Assembly (NCBI GenBank): GCA_030613915.1
Contig: JAUWKY010000074.1
Span: 1 to 8,482 of the forward strand
Reading direction: 5' to 3'
Length of the DNA: 8,482 bases
Source of the DNA: Syntrophobacterales bacterium
GTDB taxonomy: Bacteria > Desulfobacterota > Syntrophobacteria > BM002
Below, in pieces: positions 1 to 5,909 of the stretch. The position numbers and the translations under genes are program-made. Each line of letters starts with the position of its first letter. Position 1 is the stretch's first letter. A model generated the notes under the pieces. The model made no database searches, was not told the DNA's origin, and saw only the letters and a list, made by a program, of their open reading frames with translations.

Positions 1-1094
1 CTGAGCTTGCTTCCTTTATCGCTCTCGGTAGAAATGGAGGCCACCCACAGGTACTCACCTCCTGGTTCAGTGGCCCGGTAAATCTTGAAACCACTTATCT
101 CCGTACCATCATCGCCCTTGCGGGGGTTGGTGGTCCAGCAGATTTTGATACCTCCTATACGTGGGGTGGCATCAATAATTATAGGGCTGAATGGACTTGG
201 AGCAGTCTCAGCTGCTATCACAGCTGATGTCGGGCTCTCTTTGCCCTGCTCATTGAAAACCTGCACTTTGTAGTAATAGGTTCGGTTGTTTTCCAAATCA
301 CCATCGGTAAAATTGTTTTCCTTAACACTGGCAACCTTAGCAAACGGCCCCATGGGAGTGATCCCCCTGAAAACCTTGTAGCCGCGAAGATTAGATTCGG
401 TATTGGGATTCCAGCTAAGGACAACCTTTTGGGAACCACCCCGGGCTTGGAGGCCTGTAAGTTGTGCCGGATAAGGAGAAACTTCCTCCTGGACAACAAT
501 TGACGCCGGTTGATACTGAGTCGCGATCTGGGCAATTTCTCCGGTTATTTCTTCCACTTTTTGCCGCAAGGCCACACGACCGAACACTTTTTCTTTACGG
601 TGGAGCAGAGTTTTACCTTGGGATACTTCCACGAATTTCACTTCGAACTCAATTGAGCTTCCAACTTTTTTCACGTTGCCGAAAATGATTCCATCCAGGC
701 CCAAGCGAATCCCTATTGTCTGCACTAGAGAAACGTTTTCGCTTTGCTGCAGCCCAGCACGCCGCAGGCTATCTTCCAATTCCTTCCGGTTCATGACCTC
801 TAGAACCCGGTGCTGGTCCAGTAGGGTCATGAAAAAGTTAGAGATGGTGGCATCATAGCCGGCAGCTCCCAGGTTGAGAATGTTAAAGGTAAAAACTGCT
901 ATCCTGAGTTGTCTGTCAGCCTGGGCATAATGAGGTGGGGAAGGTAGCGGAGAGTGGCGGAGCGAACCTGAGGGCTGCGATTTACTCCGCGGCAACGGCT
1001 GAGCGTTCCCCGGGGAGATTGTGGGAAAGACCAAAATTGCTAATGCAGCAATTGCGAAGAGAACACCTATTCCTCGCTGGCGGAACATCTCCAT
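1..1094 (-). CDS. Exported CsgG/FlgO-like protein with C-terminal fibronectin type III domains (partial, runs off left edge)
   Basis: The frame reads leftward from ATG 1092-1094 to the window edge without a stop, giving 364 residues, so the C-terminus is missing. Residues 1-32 form a Sec signal peptide (MEMFRQRG, hydrophobic core, GNAQ) with no lipobox Cys. A Ser/Pro-rich stretch (about 33-58) leads to a CsgG/TolB-N-like domain at about 62-195, with a RIAVFTFN strand (64-71), a RVLEVMNRKELEDSL helix (96-110) and GLDGIIFGNV (132-141). Two Fn3-like units follow: about 207-300 (VVLSWNPN, LRGYKVFRG, RTYYYKVQVFNEQGKES) and 302 onward (ICWTTNP, ISGFKIYRATEPGGEY). The family is associated with outer-membrane assembly proteins; Fn3 modules suggest an extracytoplasmic binding arm (inference). 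GGAG lies 9 nt before the ATG. A GTG five codons upstream has no SD. It is the last visible gene of a leftward operon, 98 nt after its neighbour. The domain calls are fairly firm; the function is unknown. Confidence 0.85.
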   Translation of the reverse strand, partial: MEMFRQRGIGVLFAIAALAILVFPTISPGNAQPLPRSKSQPSGSLRHSPLPSPPHYAQADRQLRIAVFTFNILNLGAAGYDATISNFFMTLLDQHRVLEVMNRKELEDSLRRAGLQQSENVSLVQTIGIRLGLDGIIFGNVKKVGSSIEFEVKFVEVSQGKTLLHRKEKVFGRVALRQKVEEITGEIAQIATQYQPASIVVQEEVSPYPAQLTGLQARGGSQKVVLSWNPNTESNLRGYKVFRGITPMGPFAKVASVKENNFTDGDLENNRTYYYKVQVFNEQGKESPTSAVIAAETAPSPFSPIIIDATPRIGGIKICWTTNPRKGDDGTEISGFKIYRATEPGGEYLWVASISTESDKGSKL

Positions 1095-1192
1095 AGGCCG
1101 GTACTCCACAAGAATGCAGATTCGGAGGAGGTGGCTGTGATATATTTTTAAAGGAACTAGTCTACGAGGATCGGGAGTAATGCAGTAACTGC

Positions 1193-3187
1193 TCAGAATT
1201 CACTTATAAGCTGGTCTATGACCTCCATAGATTTCTTGCTGATAGGGCTTTCAATGCCCTTGATGCGCTCATCATAAATGGAATCAATGTATTTCTCGAT
1301 GGCCTCTTCATAGCGGCGGCGTTGCTTGAGGATTTCCGCTTCGTCAAAATAGGTGGTTTGCAGACTCTGAAATGGTTTGAGAACTACCAGGGCCAGATCA
1401 CGGACTACTTCTGCAGTGACCTGTTCAAGAATCTGGCTTTCGGTGGGCAACTCCAGTGGGTTATAAGGAATGTTGGCCTCGGGGATACCGTCATTCCACT
1501 CATCCGTTACCTCCACGTTACGCTTGAGAGTATCTGTCGCAATAATCTCCCCTTTCTTGGCATCGATGATTTTATAATAAATATGGACGGCAGCTCGCAT
1601 CTTGTTGCGGCCCACAGTGTAGTTTTCATAATGATATTCAGGCACCTCCACCACTGCCGGAGGGGCTGCTACCAGTTGCTCTCGCGTGGGTTTAGGATGC
1701 TTGGCCTTCCAAATGAGATACTGCGAGTTATCTTGGACTTTGGTGCCCGTTGGAATCTTGGCGATCTTACTCCCTTTGGTCTCGTCCTTCTCAGTTTTGT
1801 AGAGCAGGACATTTCCCATAATGAAGATGTCAATGCCGGTCATGCGCCCCACCTGACGTGCAGCCTCCATATCGCCGACGATGCCCGCCTGCTCCAAATT
1901 CATTTCTTTTAGAATTGATTGGAGATCCTGGCGTTCTAAAATCCGAATATCCCCACTGGAATTGTTAAAAAGAAAGGTGATCAGATTAGAGGAAGCGTTT
2001 GTCCCGGCATCAGGGTCATATGATGGGCTGGCAAAATCAAATATGGCAATGGCCCTCTTCAGCCGACCCTTTATGACGTCTTCGGTCTCCTGAATCTTAT
2101 AGAAAAGCTCAGGGTATTGAGGATTGATTTCGATCAACTGCCAGTACCAAGCGAGACTGTTGCCAAAACTGCTTTTCCCCGAGTACCGTGAGGCCCGCTG
2201 CAGGACCTTCTTGGTATAACTTTCCAAGGCTTCCTTATAAAAGAAACTGTTGCGCACGGAAGGCGAGTAGTTAATAGCCTTCTGGTACTCCTTGTTGGCT
2301 CGGTAGAGACGATTTTCCTTGGCGTGTTGGTTGGCTAAACCAAAGTAATACCTGCCGGCTCGCAGTTTAGCCTTGGTGACTTCGGTCTGGATATTCAGGT
2401 CACCTGGAAGATATGAAAGCGCTGTCTGGTAAAAGGTTATAGCCCGGTCCCATTCGTTGGCACTTGCCATCTCTGCGGCGCGGCCGAGAAAGTATTGAGG
2501 ATTATCATTTTTCTTGACTTCTTCGATGAGTAACCGGGTGTTCTTGTAGGTGGGGTCAATGACCATGACTTTGCCGAAAGCGGCCAAGGCACCCTTCCAG
2601 TCTTCGCTCTGCACCGCAGCGATGCCCTCTTTGTAATATTCGTCACTTCCTGCAGCCGTGGCCCTGGCCAGTTTGTCCTCGGTGTCTTCATAATTGGTGT
2701 AGATCTCATTAACCTTGCGAAAGTTGGTGACCGCTTTCAGCCACTGTTCATTGTTGAGAGCTGTAACCCCCGTGGCGTAAGATGTTTTGGCCTGTTGGGT
2801 TAGTTCTTGTTCTTTTGCCTTGAGTTGGCGGTGAAGCTCGAGAATGTCTGGATTTTGTGAATCAAGGGCCATGGCCTTATCCAGATACGCCATGGTTGTT
2901 GATACTGCCTGGTAATCTTTCACAGCGGCGTTACTCCAATTATTTACGGCCCGCTGATAATATTTTTTGGCTGCTTCCTGTTGCGCTTTTGTCAAAGCCT
3001 CCTGGTATGTCTTACTGTTAGGCTCTTGGGCAAGGGCATCTTTGTAAAAGGCTATAGCGCCTTCCCAGTTGCCCATTTGACTCAGTTCCTCTCCTTGACG
3101 GTAGCTATCTTTGCCAGCGGCGCAGGTCACTATGAAAATGACTGTTGTCAACAATGCCAAGTGTCGAAGGCATTTTGCATAACGCAT
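1193..3187 (-). CDS. TPR-repeat protein with embedded CsgG-like domain, probable lipoprotein
   Basis: This 664-residue protein starts at ATG 3185-3187, which has a strong GGGAGG SD 6 nt upstream. A TTG ten codons earlier would bury the signal peptide. Residues 1-22 (MRYAKCLRHL, hydrophobic core, IVTC at 19-22) look like a lipoprotein signal with Cys22 as the acylated residue; Thr at -1 is unusual, so lipidation is likely but not certain. Residues about 25-345 hold at least five TPR-like helix pairs, for example near 32-57, 139-168, 182-213, 233-263 and 280-310. A CsgG-like domain spans about 375-605: AIAIFDFASP (379-388), RILERQDLQSIL (415-426), GIDIFIMGNV (451-460) and YYKIIDAKKGEII (537-549). 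One more TPR-like helix pair lies at about 614-640. CsgG proteins form or assist outer-membrane export complexes; whether this long chimera makes a pore is unknown. It lies 55 nt after the FlgT-like gene, so co-transcription is likely. Confidence 0.9.
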   Translation of the reverse strand: MRYAKCLRHLALLTTVIFIVTCAAGKDSYRQGEELSQMGNWEGAIAFYKDALAQEPNSKTYQEALTKAQQEAAKKYYQRAVNNWSNAAVKDYQAVSTTMAYLDKAMALDSQNPDILELHRQLKAKEQELTQQAKTSYATGVTALNNEQWLKAVTNFRKVNEIYTNYEDTEDKLARATAAGSDEYYKEGIAAVQSEDWKGALAAFGKVMVIDPTYKNTRLLIEEVKKNDNPQYFLGRAAEMASANEWDRAITFYQTALSYLPGDLNIQTEVTKAKLRAGRYYFGLANQHAKENRLYRANKEYQKAINYSPSVRNSFFYKEALESYTKKVLQRASRYSGKSSFGNSLAWYWQLIEINPQYPELFYKIQETEDVIKGRLKRAIAIFDFASPSYDPDAGTNASSNLITFLFNNSSGDIRILERQDLQSILKEMNLEQAGIVGDMEAARQVGRMTGIDIFIMGNVLLYKTEKDETKGSKIAKIPTGTKVQDNSQYLIWKAKHPKPTREQLVAAPPAVVEVPEYHYENYTVGRNKMRAAVHIYYKIIDAKKGEIIATDTLKRNVEVTDEWNDGIPEANIPYNPLELPTESQILEQVTAEVVRDLALVVLKPFQSLQTTYFDEAEILKQRRRYEEAIEKYIDSIYDERIKGIESPISKKSMEVIDQLISEF

Positions 3188-3242
3188 AGGTAGCCTCCCT
3201 GATTGCCACCAGCCCAAAGCCTACCCTTTCCAATGGCAGAAA

Positions 3243-4394
3243 TCAGCGATTGGTCGGAGTGATATAAACCTGAAGCTGGTTATGGGTTGACTCTTTGATA
3301 TCGAATTTGTAGTTGCCAAACTTTCTGGTGGTGAGATCCGCGGCCAGGGATTGGGTGCTGCCGGTTAGTTCCACTTCCAATTCGGCTGTTCCCATGGTGT
3401 AGTTTCGCTGGTAGATCTCTTTAATTCCTCTAACGTTGTCTGAAATGAGCTGAATAACCTCCTGAAGATGGCCGTATCCCTGCAAACCGAAGATAGTAAG
3501 ATTAACATTGGCTATGTTGTAGACCTCTTCATGGAAAATCTGGATGATCTTATCTATCATAGCGTTGGCCAATAACTCGCTGGCCTCACTTATGGCCATT
3601 TGAATACCGGAAAGACTATTTACGTGGGGCTTGGCGGCTTGACGAGTTTCGGATACCTTGACCTCACCGGTGTCGGCTCTGACTAGTTTGGCGCTGATTA
3701 CAGCCTGGTTACTGTTTATCTTAATATCCCCAATGGTCACCTGGTTGGTGACAGCCTGGGCAGTGCCCAAAAGAAGCATTTCCGCTCCATATTTGTCACT
3801 GATTACCGCGGCAACTCGACCATCTCCTGCCAGCAGTCCCTGTACTTTGTTCTGACCTAGATTGCGGCGGACAGTGTCGGCATCCACCAGTTTGAAGCCG
3901 TTGTCAAGAAGCACTTTTGAGATGGCATCTTCGGCCAATCTCCCGCTTTTGACTCCCTCAGACATGGATTCTTCGAAAAGGACCATAACCCGTGGCTTTC
4001 GTACTTGGCGCATTAGGACTTTGAGGCCGCGCAGATCATTCTTGAGTTCACCGCTCGCCACGACTGCTTGGATGGTGACTCGGTAAAGACCCTGGTCCAC
4101 CTTCTCGTCAAGCACTTCATAGGTTTGAACGTATCCCCTGGACTGCGAATATATCTTGTCAGAAAGCAGTTGGTAATTTTCAACCAGAGTTTCATTCTCA
4201 ATAAGAGTACCTGTAGCCTGTTCCACAGCATTACGGAGGGCATCTTCAATGGCCTTGTCACGAGAAATATCCCGGTTACCCCGAACGATGGCCGCCACTC
4301 CTTGGCTCTCTACGGTAGTGGACTGGCTATTTGCAATTTGAGGGACGAGACCAACAAGAAAGACGAGGAGCAAAAATAGGTGAGAGTAACGCAT
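3243..4394 (-). CDS. FlgT-like periplasmic protein
   Basis: The protein has 383 residues. ATG 4392-4394 was chosen because it puts a clean Sec signal first (MRYSHLFLLLVF..., cleavage near NSQ at 22-24). A TTG at 4448 would add 18 polar residues. The SD is weak (GGATAG). No lipobox is present, so a soluble periplasmic protein is expected. The N-terminal domain, about 28-118, has the pattern of the FlgT N-terminal family: VESQGVAAIVRGN, DKAIEDALRNAVEQATGTLI, then YRVTIQAVVASGELKNDL. A middle domain, about 133-290, begins KPRVMVLFEE and contains GAEMLLLGTAQAV, resembling the TolB-N/CsgG-like folds of FlgT and FlgO. A small alpha/beta domain, about 290-383, closes the protein. In vibrios FlgT builds the H ring of the flagellar basal body and associates with FlgO and FlgP. 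It is the first gene of the leftward operon, directly behind the 4524-4553 promoter. Family assignment is by motif reading; a flagellar role is not shown. Confidence 0.85.
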   Translation of the reverse strand: MRYSHLFLLLVFLVGLVPQIANSQSTTVESQGVAAIVRGNRDISRDKAIEDALRNAVEQATGTLIENETLVENYQLLSDKIYSQSRGYVQTYEVLDEKVDQGLYRVTIQAVVASGELKNDLRGLKVLMRQVRKPRVMVLFEESMSEGVKSGRLAEDAISKVLLDNGFKLVDADTVRRNLGQNKVQGLLAGDGRVAAVISDKYGAEMLLLGTAQAVTNQVTIGDIKINSNQAVISAKLVRADTGEVKVSETRQAAKPHVNSLSGIQMAISEASELLANAMIDKIIQIFHEEVYNIANVNLTIFGLQGYGHLQEVIQLISDNVRGIKEIYQRNYTMGTAELEVELTGSTQSLAADLTTRKFGNYKFDIKESTHNQLQVYITPTNR

Positions 4395-4523
4395 GATTTC
4401 TATCCAAATCGTTGAATGGTTTTTGATTGGGTTTGGCCTAAGCAACAAGAGTGGAGAAGAAACCTTCGAGAACTCGGGATCAAGAGAGAGTCAATCTTAT
4501 CTAAGGATTCAAAATATTTAGTA

Positions 4524-4553
4524 ATCATAACAAAACAGTTTCTAACCTGTCAA
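4524..4553 (-). promoter_or_regulatory. Sigma-70-type promoter for the leftward operon
   Basis: On the minus strand a perfect -35 TTGACA (4553-4548) is followed after 18 bp by TATGAT (4529-4524), preceded by TG one base away, which makes an extended -10. The predicted transcript starts near 4517 and leaves a 5' leader of about 120 nt before ATG 4394. The -35 overlaps the inverted repeat TGTCA-A-TGACA at 4548-4558. Confidence 0.7.
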
Positions 4554-4558
4554 TGACA
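4548..4558. promoter_or_regulatory. Inverted repeat TGTCA-N-TGACA over the -35 box (candidate operator)
   Basis: This is a perfect 5-bp inverted repeat around one central base that covers the -35 of the leftward promoter and extends 5 bp upstream of it. Its position would suit a repressor or a proximal activator. The binding protein is unknown, and half sites this short can arise by chance. Confidence 0.35.
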
Positions 4559-4664
4559 AAAAAATTCATGATAAAGCTTGAGCAGCTATTCGTTAAGGGA
4601 TGAGGTGGGAAACGACAGAGCAGGAAATAAAAGTCAAAACGTATGCATGTTTGCTGTCAAGACC

Positions 4665-4680
4665 GCTCAAAACATTGAGC
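4665..4680. promoter_or_regulatory. Inverted repeat GCTCAA-AACA-TTGAGC upstream of the rightward promoter
   Basis: A perfect 6-bp inverted repeat with a 4-base spacer ends 23 bp upstream of the rightward -35 box, a typical place for an activator site. It could equally form a small cruciform or RNA hairpin. No known regulator motif is recognised. Confidence 0.35.
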
Positions 4681-4703
4681 ACCTGGGGCAGTGTACTGAT
4701 TGT

Positions 4704-4733
4704 TTGACAAATCGGGGCTGAAGAAGGTATAAA
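4704..4733 (+). promoter_or_regulatory. Sigma-70-type promoter for the rightward genes
   Basis: A perfect TTGACA at 4704-4709 and TATAAA at 4728-4733 are separated by 18 bp. The predicted start is near 4740, giving a leader of about 200 nt before the LPP20 gene at 4938. No comparable promoter was seen between the leader hairpins and that gene. Confidence 0.7.
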
Positions 4734-4739
4734 GCACTA

Positions 4740-4860
4740 ATACATCAACATGGAACGGCGTGAGGTGAGAATCGGTGGGACAGCGTGGCACTGAGCTGCC
4801 CGCCAAGAACTAAGCAAGAATGTTGGGAAAAGGGGGCCTGGTCTGAAAACCGGGCCTTTT
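4740..4860 (+). ncRNA. Candidate structured leader RNA or small RNA ending in a terminator-like hairpin
   Basis: From the predicted start to the T-run the RNA would be about 120 nt. It contains a 9-bp hairpin (GGTGGG 4774-4779 and CAG 4781-4783 with CTGCCCGCC 4796-4804; A4780 bulged) and the terminator-like hairpin at 4831-4860. It also holds an ATG-led 14-codon frame at 4750-4794 (MERREVRIGGTAWH, stop TGA) without a visible SD. No known riboswitch core was recognised. It may be an attenuator for the downstream gene or an independent sRNA; the sequence alone does not decide. Confidence 0.35.
4831..4860 (+). terminator. Terminator-like hairpin in the leader of the LPP20 gene
   Basis: Bases 4831-4842 pair with 4849-4860 in a 12-bp stem (including four G-T wobbles) around the loop CTGAAA. 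The GC-rich core GGCC/GGCC is followed by TTTT. The T-run is short and lies within the stem's right arm, so termination may be partial. It lies between the promoter and the gene it would serve, which fits attenuation. Confidence 0.5.
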
Positions 4861-4937
4861 GCCTATTTCCATGCTGAACTTTCTGACGTGGCTTGGGTCA
4901 AGCAAACCGGCCCGGAGAAAAGGCGGAGGAGGATAGC

Positions 4938-5777
4938 ATGAGAAGAACTGTAGCGTTTACCATAGTCGTGTTTGTGTCGGCAGTTCTCATGGTAGGTGCC
5001 ATGGTCTGGGCTCAGGGTGAGGTGGTCCAACAGTTTGACCAGGGCAGCATCAATTGGAGTACAGGAAAGGTTGTCGCGGTGGGAATTGGCGCCCCGCCGA
5101 GCAAACCTGCCAACATGGCCCAGGCCAGGGCGATGGCCAGACGAGCTGCTATTACGGTTGCTCGCCGAAACCTCTTGGAGATCAGCCAGGGTGTCCAGGT
5201 GGACTCCATGACCCTGGTAAAGGACTTCACCGTTAGAAGTGACATTATTCGCACCTCAGTTCAGGGTGTTGTCCGGAATGCCCAGGTAATCGATACTGCC
5301 TATATGAGTGACGGTTCTGTGGAAGTGACAATGGTAATGAGCCTGGGCGGCGAGTTTGCCAACGTTATCCTGCCCCCGCCACCGGTGGGAACGGTATTCC
5401 CGCTGCCGCCACCGGGCACAGAGATGCCTGCCTCACAGGTCTACACTGGGATGGTGATAGATGCCCGCGGCCTGGGCGCACGTCCGGCCATGGCACCGAA
5501 GATCGTGGATGAGAGTGGCAAGGAAATCTATGGCTCTGCCATGGTGAATAGAGAATTCGCGGTACAGCAAGGCATGGTAGGCTATGCCAAAGACCTGAGT
5601 GCCGCCCAAGTAAACAGCAGGGTGACAGACAGACCTGTGACCATTAAAGCACTGCGGACGTCCGGCGCGGCTAAAGTTGATGTGGTTATCTCTGACAGTG
5701 ATGCCGCCAAGTTAACGAGCGCTGCGGAGAACTTGAGCTTCCTGCAGAAGTGCCGGGTCATGGTTGTGCTGGATTAA
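4938..5777 (+). CDS. Exported LPP20-domain (FlgP-family-like) protein
   Basis: The protein has 279 residues. ATG 4938 has an excellent SD (GGAGGAGG at 4925-4932). A TTG at 4893 lies upstream of that SD and is not credible. Residues 1-25 are a Sec signal (MRRTVAFTIVV..., MVWA) without lipobox Cys, although many LPP20 relatives are lipoproteins. The LPP20-like domain covers about 39-140: GKVVAVGIGAPP, then AQARAMARRAAITVARRNLL (61-80), and a closing strand SVEVTMVMSLGG. A proline-rich linker (PPPPVG, PLPPPG; about 145-162) leads to a second domain, about 167-279, beginning YTGMVIDARGLGARPAMAPKI, often seen after LPP20 in diderms. The only mature Cys is at 272. FlgP, an LPP20 relative, forms outer-membrane-associated rings or discs around flagella. 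The gene opens the rightward set and faces the FlgT-like gene across the divergent region. The domain call is good; the role is inferred. Confidence 0.88.
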   Translation: MRRTVAFTIVVFVSAVLMVGAMVWAQGEVVQQFDQGSINWSTGKVVAVGIGAPPSKPANMAQARAMARRAAITVARRNLLEISQGVQVDSMTLVKDFTVRSDIIRTSVQGVVRNAQVIDTAYMSDGSVEVTMVMSLGGEFANVILPPPPVGTVFPLPPPGTEMPASQVYTGMVIDARGLGARPAMAPKIVDESGKEIYGSAMVNREFAVQQGMVGYAKDLSAAQVNSRVTDRPVTIKALRTSGAAKVDVVISDSDAAKLTSAAENLSFLQKCRVMVVLD

Positions 5778-5804
5778 GCTCCAGGGACGATTGATTCCCG
5801 AGCT
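5777..5804 (+). other. Hairpin at the stop codon of the LPP20 gene
   Basis: AGCTC (5777-5781) and GGGA (5784-5787) pair with TCCC (5796-5799) and GAGCT (5800-5804), giving a 9-bp stem with a 2-nt bulge and an 8-nt loop. No T-run follows directly; a six-T run appears only at 5826-5831. It could protect the 3' end or weaken read-through into the next gene, but it is not a standard intrinsic terminator. Confidence 0.35.
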
Positions 5805-5871
5805 AAATAGACACGCGTGGCATGGTTTTTTCGGGCTGAGCAAAGAATCGTGCCTGAGGAGAAAACTGGCA

Positions 5872-5894
5872 GCAACCCACTGGAACTGGGTTGC
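5872..5894 (+). promoter_or_regulatory. Perfect hairpin just upstream of the RBS of the TPR-SLH gene
   Basis: GCAACCCA (5872-5879) and TGGGTTGC (5887-5894) form an uninterrupted 8-bp stem around CTGGAAC. The stem ends two bases before the GGAGG SD (5897-5901). In mRNA such a structure could tune ribosome access or act as a processing barrier. No protein or ligand is recognised. Confidence 0.4.
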
Positions 5895-5909
5895 GGGGAG
5901 GATATGGAG

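Larger units (their letters stand above)
4395..4937. other. Divergent intergenic control region, no protein gene seen
   Basis: These 543 bases separate the leftward and rightward transcription units. Seen within it are two opposed sigma-70-type promoters whose -35 boxes are about 150 bp apart, an inverted repeat over each flank (4548-4558 and 4665-4680), and a rightward leader with two hairpins. The open frames here are very short and lack SD sequences. The stretch 4559-4664 is AT-rich and otherwise unremarkable, apart from a lone TTGAGC at 4578-4583 that matches one arm of the 4665-4680 repeat. Confidence 0.7.

Noticed and set aside
1182..1192. GCAGT-A-ACTGC repeat after the CsgG-TPR stop as a terminator
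   Set aside because: The arms are five bases around a single base, too tight for a stable RNA hairpin, and no T-run follows.
1322..1912. Open frame of 196 codons on the plus strand
   Set aside because: It lies entirely antisense to the CsgG-TPR gene, whose domains are clear, and its translation has no signal, motif or SD.
3188..3217. Longer CsgG-TPR protein from TTG 3217
   Set aside because: The added ten codons include the GGGAGG SD that serves ATG 3187.
4395..4448. Longer FlgT-like protein from TTG 4448
   Set aside because: It adds 18 polar residues before a well-formed Sec signal that begins at ATG 4394.
4740..4860. Known riboswitch such as cyclic di-GMP type I
   Set aside because: The conserved core elements of that class are not seen here or in the 5778-5909 gap.
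5817..5909. N-terminal extension of the TPR-SLH lipoprotein from GTG 5817
   Set aside because: It would bury the lipoprotein signal behind about 31 polar residues, has no SD, and covers the hairpin and SD that serve ATG 5910.
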